DNA of 7,757 bases from positions 1 through 7,757 of the forward strand of contig CAZNRY010000179.1 of the NCBI GenBank assembly GCA_964575675.1, in the 5' to 3' direction. Numbering within the stretch: the stretch's first letter is position 1; each line of letters starts with the position of its first letter. This DNA is from CAZNRY01 sp964575675 (GTDB lineage: Bacteria; Eisenbacteria; RBG-16-71-46; CAIMUX01; VGJL01). The notes below the pieces were generated by a model. That model was not told the DNA's origin. It was given only the letters and a program-made list of their open reading frames with translations, and did no database searches. A program made the position numbers and the translations under genes. This document shows positions 1 through 5,110 of the stretch, piece after piece.

Positions 1-272
1 CCGGCCTGGCGCTGGTTGGCGATGACGTTGAGGCCCCGCCCGTTGTCGAGAACGCTGCAGCTTCCGTCGCCGTGCAGGGTCACCACGATCTCATCGCAGA
101 ACCCACCCATGGCCTCGTCGATCGCGTTGTCGATCACCTCGTAGATCAGATGGTGCAGCCCCCGGGCGCCCGTCGATCCGATGTACATCGCCGGGGTTTG
201 CCGAACGCCCTCGAGGCCCTTCAAGACCCGGATCTTGCTGGCGTCGTAGGTTGTCGCGCTGTCCGGGATCAT
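1..272 (-). CDS. gyrB: DNA gyrase subunit B, N-terminal fragment (gene runs off the left edge)
   Basis: Codes for the first 90 residues of a type IIA topoisomerase ATPase subunit, which with GyrA introduces negative supercoils using ATP. The GHKL ATPase start is clear: YDASKI at residues 9-14, a MYIGST motif at 29-34, then GLHHLIYEVIDNAIDEA from residue 38. In this stretch Glu45 fits the catalytic glutamate and Asn49 the Mg-binding asparagine. DNGRG follows at 76-80, with Asp76 as the adenine-contacting aspartate. The ATG at 270-272 overlaps the stop of the DUF721 gene as ATGA, suggesting translational coupling at the end of a dnaN-dciA-gyrB cluster. ParE shares this domain, so gyrB rests mainly on the context beside dnaA/dnaN. 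The last ten codons (residues 81-90) do not follow the usual GIPVxxH continuation, which is odd and may be an edge artefact. Confidence 0.9.
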   Translation of the reverse strand, partial: MIPDSATTYDASKIRVLKGLEGVRQTPAMYIGSTGARGLHHLIYEVIDNAIDEAMGGFCDEIVVTLHGDGSCSVLDNGRGLNVIANQRQA

Positions 273-631
273 CCCTTGTTCCATCCTTCCGCGGGTCGAA
301 GTACGACCCGAATGTCGCGAATGCGGCTCGTCGGATACCGCGCCTTGATCTTCTGCAAGATGAGCGGCTTCAAGTACAAAAGGTGGTTCGCCTGTGTCGC
401 GTGGCCTGCGCCGAGCACCAGAATTCCCCTCTCGACCTTCAGGGGTTTCGCTTCGCGCGCGAGGGAGACCCCGACCACGTCTTCCCATTCGGCGAAGATC
501 CGGCGGTCCTCGATCCGCGCCGCAAGGCCCAGATCACCCAGTAGGGTCGCGAGAACGTCCCCGATGGCCTGAGGTCTGCCGCCGCGCGGGCGGCCCGATC
601 GGGTCCTTGTCTCCCGCTTGACGCCGCTCAC
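269..631 (-). CDS. dciA: DUF721 protein, DciA-like replicative helicase loader/operator
   Basis: A 120-residue protein of the DUF721 family. Members called DciA recruit or load the DnaB helicase in bacteria lacking DnaC/DnaI-type loaders. The first 20 residues are Arg/Gly-rich and probably disordered. The folded part follows: a helix around residues 21-40, the family Trp in FAEWEDVVG (Trp49, Gly54), then a beta-strand region with RGILVLGAGHATQ (68-80), an amphipathic helix (84-98) and a closing IRDIRVVLRP strand (104-113). The start is a GTG at 629-631. A TGAGGA, overlapping the dnaN stop codon, lies 7 bases before it and serves as the ribosome binding site. The gap to dnaN is 10 bases and the stop overlaps gyrB, so the three genes are probably one transcript. 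In many bacteria recF sits between dnaN and this gene; here there is no room for it. Family assignment is good; the helicase-loading role is inferred from family and place. Confidence 0.8.
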   Translation of the reverse strand: MSGVKRETRTRSGRPRGGRPQAIGDVLATLLGDLGLAARIEDRRIFAEWEDVVGVSLAREAKPLKVERGILVLGAGHATQANHLLYLKPLILQKIKARYPTSRIRDIRVVLRPAEGWNKG

Positions 632-641
632 GTCACGATCC

Positions 642-1799
642 TCAGTGCGCCTGGCTTCCTTCCCGATCCCGGGCCGGCGACGAAGACTCGTCGTCCGGCA
701 GCCGCAATGGCATCACCAGACAGAGAAGTTGGCCCGCCTGTCCTGCCGTCGGGCGGAACAGCCCAGCCTGCATCGAGCTCTTGAAGGCCAACTCGACATC
801 TTCCCCTTCCATCGTGCGGAGCATGTCGATCAGGTAGGCCGCGTTGTAGCTGATGCGCATAGGCTCCCCTTCGTAACGCGCATCGATCTCCTCCTCCGCC
901 TCCCCGACATCCTGCGTCTGGACATTGATCCGCAGCTTTCCGGCCTCGAGGCCGAGTGTGACCCTCCTGGTGAAGCTGTCGCTGAAAATCCCGACCCTCC
1001 GAACCGCCGCCCGGAACTCCTCGCAGCGCACGACCGCAATCCGGTCGTTTCCGGAGGGAATCACCCGCTCGTAATTCGGGTACTCTCCGCTGAGGAGCCT
1101 TCCCACAAGCTGGTTCGACCCCACGTCGAAGCGCGCATACTTCGCGTCCGCAGAGATCCGCACCGTCCCTTGCGCCTCGGGAACCAACCGCTGGAGGGTC
1201 GAAAGCGTCCGCGGCGGAACGAGCACTTTCCATTCCTGCTGCGTGGATATCGCGAAACTCGCCCGCGCCAGTCGATGTCCGTCGGTCCCGACAAAGCGAA
1301 CCTCGTCCTGCGTAACCTCCAGAAGAACCCCGCTCAGCTCTATCCTCGACTCGTCCGTCGCCACCGCGTAGGCCGTGCTGCGGATCAGTCTCTCAAGCTC
1401 GGCGGCGGGAACTTCAACCGACTGTTTCTCCGAAATCTCCGGAAGAACGGGGAAATCTTCCACGCTTCGAATCACGAGCCGAAACTTGCCTTGTCCACAT
1501 GCCACTTCAAGGGAGTTTCCCTTCAACTTCACTCTGATCGAGCTCGACGGCAGCTCCTTGACAATTTCCAAGAAACGGCGCCCCTGAACAGCAACGACCC
1601 CCGGCTGCTCGACGGTGGCCCTGAGCTCCGTCCTCAGATACTGATCACCGTCGGTGCCTTCCAGGCGGACCTCTCCATCGTCCGTCGCTCGAACGAGAAC
1701 CGACGACAGGGCGCTCTGAAGCACGCTCTTCGAAGGAACGACGGATCCAACGAGCTGAAGGGTCCTCAGAAGCTCGCTCTGAACAACCGTGAAATCCAT
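642..1799 (-). CDS. dnaN: DNA polymerase III beta subunit (sliding clamp)
   Basis: Encodes the ring-shaped processivity clamp that tethers replicative and repair polymerases to DNA. From the chosen start the protein is 385 residues. It begins MDFTVVQSELLRTLQLV, the typical clamp start, and contains the family motifs GTDGHRLA, SGEYPNYERVIP and YNAAYLIDML, ending near CLVMPLRL. Most clamps stop at that MPLRL; this one has an extra 18-residue polar tail (PDDESSSPARDREGSQAH). I chose the ATG at 1797-1799 because a G-run (GGGGGG, 1804-1809 on this strand) lies 4 bases upstream. Two in-frame ATGs further up (1809-1811 and 1821-1823) have no recognisable binding site and would add residues foreign to the family. 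The gene is first in a cluster with the DUF721 gene and gyrB, separated from dnaA by an AT-rich gap. A perfect TTGTCCACA 9-mer lies inside it at 1491-1499. Confidence 0.96.
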   Translation of the reverse strand: MDFTVVQSELLRTLQLVGSVVPSKSVLQSALSSVLVRATDDGEVRLEGTDGDQYLRTELRATVEQPGVVAVQGRRFLEIVKELPSSSIRVKLKGNSLEVACGQGKFRLVIRSVEDFPVLPEISEKQSVEVPAAELERLIRSTAYAVATDESRIELSGVLLEVTQDEVRFVGTDGHRLARASFAISTQQEWKVLVPPRTLSTLQRLVPEAQGTVRISADAKYARFDVGSNQLVGRLLSGEYPNYERVIPSGNDRIAVVRCEEFRAAVRRVGIFSDSFTRRVTLGLEAGKLRINVQTQDVGEAEEEIDARYEGEPMRISYNAAYLIDMLRTMEGEDVELAFKSSMQAGLFRPTAGQAGQLLCLVMPLRLPDDESSSPARDREGSQAH

Positions 1800-2049
1800 T
1801 TTGCCCCCCATGGCGCAGGACATTTTAGGTCCAGGACATCATGCACTGCCGGTAGTTGAACCTTCCGTAGAACCTCGCCGCGGATGGTCGATTTGGCCCC
1901 ATCGGAACGGTGATCAGAGGTTTCTAGCGGATCCCGCGGAATTCCCTATCTTCTGATCTGGAGCGCAGGTTCGAGCTGTTCCTGACTCATCGTAAGAGGT
2001 GACCCTAGCAAAGGCAAGACCGACCTCCCCGGACTAGACGCTTCTCCTT

Positions 2050-2165
2050 TCTTCTACTGGTTTTATCTTAAATTAGAGTAGTCGAATTCGTAGGGGTGTG
2101 AAAAGGGTTGATTATCAAGCTCGTTACCGTATAACTCATTGAAAATACTACAGTTATAGTCATTT
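2050..2165. other. AT-rich segment, candidate DNA unwinding element
   Basis: Stretches such as GGTTTTATCTTAAATTAGAG (2059-2078) and TTGAAAATACTACAGTTATA (2139-2158) make this the longest AT-rich block in an otherwise GC-rich window. It sits between dnaA and dnaN, where several bacteria melt their origin. A 9-mer CTTTTCACA on the minus strand (2097-2105) is followed on that strand by CCCC and then CTA, CTA and CTC triplets in one register. This is a loose resemblance to the box, GC-spacer and DnaA-trio layout known from Bacillus subtilis. Only some triplets fit, so the trio reading is weak; the AT-richness itself is plain. Confidence 0.45.
2097..2105 (-). promoter_or_regulatory. possible DnaA box (CTTTTCACA)
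   Basis: On the minus strand this reads CTTTTCACA, one mismatch (first base) from the TTWTNCACA consensus and one from the CTTTCCACA pair upstream of dnaA. It lies inside the AT-rich block. A single degenerate 9-mer is weak evidence alone; its place next to the AT-rich DNA raises its value. Confidence 0.3.
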
Positions 2166-2210
2166 TATCTCTCTGGAGAGAATGTCCGAGACTCGTCTGA
2201 AAGTGTCGAA

Positions 2211-2219
2211 CTTTCCACG
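2211..2219 (+). promoter_or_regulatory. possible DnaA box (CTTTCCACG)
   Basis: CTTTCCACG matches the tandem CTTTCCACA boxes upstream of dnaA at eight of nine positions. It lies just downstream of the dnaA stop, between that gene and the AT-rich block. A weaker GTCTCCACA follows at 2228-2236. Both are suggestive only. Confidence 0.3.
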
Positions 2220-2291
2220 CCCGGGAAGTCTCCACAGCCTTCGTGTGTCGAGTGTGCGCAAAACCAATTGCGAAGAGTTTTTCGGTCCACT

Positions 2292-3746
2292 TCAAGCGAC
2301 AGATTCGGAGTCAGCGGATGAAACACTGATGCCGACCGCGACGGTCGGTGTGGACTCCGAAGTGCCCATTTCCGACTCGATGCGCTTCAACGCCTGACGC
2401 AACGACTCACTGCGCTTCATTTCCTCACCGACCCGGTTCAGGGCATAGATGACCGTGCTGTGGTCTCTGTTGCCGAAACGCCTGCCGATTTCTACGAGGG
2501 TCAAGCCAGTACGCTGTTTGGCGATGTACATCGCGACCTGGCGGGCCAAGGCGACCTGGCTGGTGCGCCTCTTTCCCCGGAGGGACTCAACGGTAACGTC
2601 GAAATACTTAGCCACGATCTTCTGGATTGTGGTCACGTCGGGAACGGCATCGGGAATGTTTTTCAGATAATCCCGGAGCGCGTCCCGGGCCAGCTCTTCC
2701 GTTATCGAGCTATTCGTCAGCGAGGCCAAGGCGGAGAGGCGGATCAGAGCCCCCTCGAGCTCTCTGATGTTGGCGCGAATCTGTTCGGCGAGAAGGAAGA
2801 GGATCCGATCGCTGATCGCAAGGCCGTCGCGGGCCGATTTCTGCCGGAGGATCGCAACCCTGGTCTCGAGGTCCGGGGCGTGGATGTCCGCCACGAGTCC
2901 GCACTGGAAGCGAGAGGTCAGTCTCTCCTCCAAGCTCACTAGATCACTGGGCGGACGGTCGCAACTCACGACCATTTGCTTACTTGCGTCGTAGAGGCAG
3001 TTGAAGGTGTGGAAGAACTCCTCCTCGGTTCGGCCCCGACCGGAGAGGAACTGGATGTCGTCAATCAAGAGGAGGTCGAGGCTCCGGTAGTGATCGCGAA
3101 ACTCCATCGTCGACCCGGCGCGAATCGCCTCGATCATCTCGTTCATGAAGGTTTCGGCGCCGACGTAGTGAACCCGGGCCTCCGGGTTCGAAGCCCGCAC
3201 GGAAATCCCGACCGCATGCATGAGGTGGGTTTTCCCCAGCCCCACCCCGCCGTAGATGAAAAGCGGGTTGTAGACATGGCCGGGATCCTTGGCCACAGCC
3301 TGGCATGCCGCGTGGGCGAGTTCGTTGCTCCGACCGACGACGAAGTTCTCGAAACTGAAGCGAGGGTTAAGGTTGGAGGTGCCCCCCGGAGCCTTCGCGG
3401 GCGCAGGCGAGCTCACGACGACCGAATGCGGCCGCTCGAGGCTTCGCTGAAACAGCTCCCGGAAGTCCTCCCGGACGGTGAACTCGATCTTTGGTTCCCA
3501 GCCAAGAGATTCGCGCACCGCCTCTCGCAAAAGCGGCAGGTTGTGCTCCTCGAACCAGTCGATGAAGAACGGGTTCGGAACCTCGAGCGTCAGGTTTTCT
3601 CGATCAAGCCTCCGTGGTTCTATGGGGCGGAACCATGTCGTGAACCGCTGCTCGGTCATCCTCCGGCGCAAAGACGATAGAACTACTTCCCATTGTTCGA
3701 CAACGCTGCCCCCCGGCAACTGAGCCTCCACATGGCGGGCTGACAC
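2292..3746 (-). CDS. dnaA: chromosomal replication initiator DnaA
   Basis: A 484-residue AAA+ initiator that binds DnaA boxes, assembles on the origin and melts it. All four domains are visible. Domain I (about 15-95) contains RMTEQRFTTWFRPI. A short Pro/Ala-rich linker lies near 107-128. The AAA+ domain has Walker A GGVGLGKT (166-173), Walker B LLLIDD (225-230), the box VII arginine in LTSRF (Arg279) and sensor 2 NIRELEG (326-332, Arg328). The DNA-binding domain ends with a helix-turn-helix signature, GRRFGNRDHSTV (421-432), where the family more often has FGGRDHSTV. About 24 Ser/Thr-rich residues extend past the usual end. The GTG at 3744-3746 is the first possible start after an in-frame stop at 3756-3758; its ribosome binding site is poor. 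A DnaA box 21 bases upstream of the start suggests autoregulation. It is divergent from rpmH across the putative origin. Confidence 0.98.
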   Translation of the reverse strand: MSARHVEAQLPGGSVVEQWEVVLSSLRRRMTEQRFTTWFRPIEPRRLDRENLTLEVPNPFFIDWFEEHNLPLLREAVRESLGWEPKIEFTVREDFRELFQRSLERPHSVVVSSPAPAKAPGGTSNLNPRFSFENFVVGRSNELAHAACQAVAKDPGHVYNPLFIYGGVGLGKTHLMHAVGISVRASNPEARVHYVGAETFMNEMIEAIRAGSTMEFRDHYRSLDLLLIDDIQFLSGRGRTEEEFFHTFNCLYDASKQMVVSCDRPPSDLVSLEERLTSRFQCGLVADIHAPDLETRVAILRQKSARDGLAISDRILFLLAEQIRANIRELEGALIRLSALASLTNSSITEELARDALRDYLKNIPDAVPDVTTIQKIVAKYFDVTVESLRGKRRTSQVALARQVAMYIAKQRTGLTLVEIGRRFGNRDHSTVIYALNRVGEEMKRSESLRQALKRIESEMGTSESTPTVAVGISVSSADSESVA

Positions 3747-3767
3747 CGCCCAACGTTACCAACAATA

Positions 3768-3776
3768 TTGTCCACA
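3768..3776 (+). promoter_or_regulatory. DnaA box TTGTCCACA in the dnaA leader
   Basis: TTGTCCACA is one base from the strong Escherichia coli box TTATCCACA and is the form preferred in several GC-rich bacteria. It starts 21 bases upstream of the dnaA GTG, where bound DnaA could cover the dnaA promoter or leader. An exact copy occurs inside dnaN at 1491-1499. Confidence 0.6.
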
Positions 3777-3865
3777 TTGGTGTCGCGAGGTCCCCGGGTC
3801 CGCCAAGCCGGCCAAACAGGTATGCTCACACGGAGAGACGGGGGCCGGCCACGACAGTCCACATG

Positions 3866-3892
3866 GAAACAACGCGCACAACTCGTTGTTTC
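3866..3892. repeat. perfect 9-bp inverted repeat in the putative origin
   Basis: GAAACAACG (3866-3874) and CGTTGTTTC (3884-3892) are exact reverse complements around a 9-base spacer, CGCACAACT. The spacer contains ACAAC, giving a second, smaller inverted pairing with GTTGT. It is not followed by a T-run on either strand, so it is not a normal terminator. An operator for a dimeric protein or a structural element of the origin fits better; the binding protein is unknown. Confidence 0.55.
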
Positions 3893-3933
3893 GCAAACAG
3901 ATAAGCAGAACATCGACGAGGCTCTTGGCCTGT

Positions 3934-3951
3934 CTTTCCACACTTTCCACA
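3934..3951 (+). promoter_or_regulatory. tandem pair of DnaA-box-like 9-mers (CTTTCCACA x2)
   Basis: Two identical copies of CTTTCCACA abut without spacer at 3934-3942 and 3943-3951. Each differs from the TTWTNCACA consensus only at its first base. Head-to-tail boxes with no spacing would put two DnaA domain IVs in direct contact, as in oligomerising arrays. The exact duplication makes chance unlikely, but DnaA binding is inferred. Confidence 0.5.
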
Positions 3952-4244
3952 CGCCCCCCTCGTGTGCAGCAGGCGCCCACCCCAGCACGGTCATCGTCCG
4001 AACGGTCGTCCGCGCGACTTATGAACAAAAAAGTCAACCAGCAGAGCGCGCGCATCGTAACAGCGACCCACAGGAGGGGCAATCGTCATTTTGATGTCTT
4101 TCGCGAAGGCCTATAACACGTTGTGATTGAATGCTTTGTGGTGGCACGGCGCGGGGGCGATTTTGCGGACCAGAGGGGCGCTTTTTCTCGATGTCGGCCG
4201 CGCGGCGCGAACCGCCGTACTTTTGAGGATTTCGGGAGATGGCC

Positions 4245-4274
4245 TTGACATCCTCCCCCGATCCCGGATAGCCT
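4245..4274 (+). promoter_or_regulatory. candidate sigma-70-type promoter for the rpmH-rnpA-yidD-yidC cluster
   Basis: A perfect TTGACA -35 (4245-4250) is followed after 18 bases by TAGCCT (4269-4274), a poor -10 with three of six consensus bases. Transcription would start near 4281, giving a leader of about 68 bases before the rpmH ATG that includes the hairpin at 4319-4346. The -35 is convincing, the -10 is not. Confidence 0.45.
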
Positions 4275-4318
4275 AACGGACTGTTGTCTGTGAGAAGATG
4301 GAGCTCCGGCCACGAGGC

Positions 4319-4346
4319 GGCGCTCCTGCGAGGACCAGGAGGTGCC
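4319..4346 (+). promoter_or_regulatory. leader hairpin over the rpmH ribosome binding site and rnpA GTG start
   Basis: CTCCTG (4323-4328) pairs with CAGGAG (4336-4341) around the 7-base loop CGAGGAC. GGC (4319-4321) pairs with GCC (4344-4346) beyond a small G versus GU irregularity. The stem hides the AGGAGG Shine-Dalgarno (4337-4342) that lies 6 bases before the rpmH ATG. It also covers the GTG (4342-4344) proposed as the rnpA start. The loop displays GAGGA (4330-4334), which is 7 bases before that GTG and could serve it. The complementarity is visible; control of translation by it is inferred. Confidence 0.45.
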
Positions 4347-4863
4347 AAATGAAGCGAACATACCAGCCTCACAACCGCAGCCGGCGGCGGACGCACGGAT
4401 TTCGGAAGCGGATGAGAACCGCGAATGGCCGCAAGGTGCTGAGTCGGCGACGGGCAAAGGGCCGCCGCCGTCTCACCGTCTAGTCTCTCCCGCCCGTGAA
4501 GGGCGCCTTCGCACTCACAAGGATTTCCAAGATCTCTACGAACACGGGAGCGTCGCGCGGGGCGAGTTCATGGTGCTGATTGCGCGCGCGAACGGACAAG
4601 AGCGTGTGCGCATCGGCGTCGTGGCGAGTCGAAAGGTCGGATCGGCCGTAGTGAGAAACCGCTGCAAACGGCTCCTGCGCGAGGCCGCCAGGAACCTCAG
4701 CAAGACGGTCGACCGCAGCGGCGTCGATCTGCTGCTCATTGCGAGGCCCCCCTGCCGGGATGCGCGCGTCGGCGTGATCCATGCCGAGGCACTGGCGTTG
4801 TGCGGTGTGGCGCTTGCCCGCATCCCCCGACCGAGTCCCGCTGACGGAACCGCAGGACCGTGA
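4342..4863 (+). CDS. rnpA: ribonuclease P protein component, N-terminally extended and overlapping rpmH
   Basis: The protein subunit of RNase P, which helps the catalytic RNA trim 5' leaders of pre-tRNAs. The RnpA core starts near residue 54 with GRLRTHKDFQDLYEHG and carries the signature SRKVGSAVVRNRCKR (96-110); Cys108 replaces the common Ile/Val. The frame is open from 4294, but its only ATG, GTG, TTG or CTG before the core is the GTG at 4342. The next is the ATG at 4570, which would remove the substrate-binding start of the core. So the gene seems to begin 7 bases before rpmH and to read through all of it in another frame, adding a Pro/Ala/Glu-rich extension of about 50 residues (173 in total; usual length near 115-130). 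Thermus has the same arrangement. Alternatively, one missing G in the run 4501-4503 would allow a GTG start at 4496 reading VKGRLRTHKDF. The stop overlaps the yidD GTG. Confidence 0.85.
   Translation: MPNEANIPASQPQPAADARISEADENREWPQGAESATGKGPPPSHRLVSPAREGRLRTHKDFQDLYEHGSVARGEFMVLIARANGQERVRIGVVASRKVGSAVVRNRCKRLLREAARNLSKTVDRSGVDLLLIARPPCRDARVGVIHAEALALCGVALARIPRPSPADGTAGP
4349..4483 (+). CDS. rpmH: 50S ribosomal protein L34
   Basis: A 44-residue, strongly basic protein of the large ribosomal subunit, of normal length. It begins MKRTYQPHNRSRRRTHGF and has the RMRTANGRKVLSRRRAKGR block that defines L34. The ATG has a strong AGGAGG six bases upstream. An in-frame ATG at 4298 is not a likely start, since it would add 17 residues absent from the family. 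The whole gene lies inside the longer rnpA frame, and its Shine-Dalgarno is in a predicted hairpin stem. It is the first gene of the plus-strand cluster, downstream of the TTGACA at 4245. Confidence 0.97.
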   Translation: MKRTYQPHNRSRRRTHGFRKRMRTANGRKVLSRRRAKGRRRLTV

Positions 4864-5069
4864 ACCGTTTCTTGGCGTTGGTCATCGGCCTCTACCGCGC
4901 GTGTGTCTCGCCGCTGTTTCCCTCCGCATGCCGCTTTCACCCGACCTGCTCGCGCTATGCCGAAGAAGCGATCGAGCGCCACGGGTGGTTTCGTGGGTCG
5001 TGGTTTACGCTGCGGCGGCTGTTGCGCTGCCGTCCCTATGGTCCGCATGGATTTGATCCGGTCCCCTAG
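4860..5069 (+). CDS. yidD: membrane protein insertion efficiency factor YidD
   Basis: A 69-residue small protein of the DUF37 family, usually encoded between rnpA and yidC and reported to assist YidC-dependent membrane insertion. The short amphipathic start (FLALVIGLYRACVSPL) is followed by the family core: CRFHPTCSRYAEEAI (residues 24-38), HGWFRG and RRLLRCRPYGPHGFDPVP at the end, with three conserved cysteines. The GTG start at 4860-4862 overlaps the rnpA TGA as GTGA. The only Shine-Dalgarno-like AGGA is just two bases away, so translation probably depends on coupling to rnpA. The protein stops right after DPVP, without the longer tail that some relatives have. Confidence 0.95.
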   Translation: MNRFLALVIGLYRACVSPLFPSACRFHPTCSRYAEEAIERHGWFRGSWFTLRRLLRCRPYGPHGFDPVP

Positions 5070-5110
5070 TCGAAGAAAAAGGGAGACGGGAAGAACAGAG
5101 GAGCAGAGGA

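Larger units (their letters stand above)
1800..2291. other. dnaA-dnaN intergenic region, candidate second half of the origin
   Basis: No convincing gene lies here. The part near dnaN (1800-2040) is of ordinary base composition and must carry the dnaN leader, although I could not find a convincing -35/-10 pair. The middle (about 2050-2165) is strikingly AT-rich against the rest of the window. The part next to the dnaA stop (2200-2290) again has average composition and contains DnaA-box-like 9-mers. A short perfect inverted repeat, TTGAT-T-ATCAA, sits at 2108-2118. I see no hairpin plus T-run that would end dnaA transcription, so dnaA and dnaN may be partly co-transcribed. Confidence 0.5.
3747..4341. 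other. dnaA-rpmH divergent intergenic region, putative oriC
   Basis: About 600 bases without a credible gene, lying between the divergent dnaA and rpmH genes, a common place for bacterial origins. It holds one clean DnaA box (3768-3776), a 9-bp inverted repeat (3866-3892), a tandem pair of box-like 9-mers (3934-3951), a short A-rich patch (4020-4040) and a promoter for the rpmH side (4245-4274). The A-rich patch has GACTT/AAGTC arms around a 10-base loop (4016-4035). The box density is lower than in textbook origins, and the only long AT-rich DNA is on the other side of dnaA. Hence I call this putative. Confidence 0.55.

Noticed and set aside
618..1859. 413-codon plus-strand frame opposite dnaN
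   Set aside because: Antisense shadow of the clamp gene, produced by its codon bias; no family resemblance.
2168..2181. TCTCT/AGAGA inverted repeat as a dnaA terminator
   Set aside because: Only 5 bp, and neither strand has a T-run after the stem in its reading direction.
2068..2295. 75-codon minus-strand frame (TTG start) filling much of the dnaA-dnaN gap and overlapping the dnaA stop
   Set aside because: TTG start, no ribosome binding site, no recognisable family, and composition simply follows the AT-rich origin-like DNA.
3756..4116. Several 70-110 codon frames on both strands in the dnaA-rpmH gap
   Set aside because: They overlap each other and the DnaA-box region, have no good start signals, and look like chance open frames in GC-rich DNA.
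4089..4117. Second promoter upstream of rpmH (TTTTGA, 17 bases, TATAAC)
   Set aside because: The -10 is fair but the -35 matches only three of six bases, so I could not support it beside the better TTGACA at 4245.
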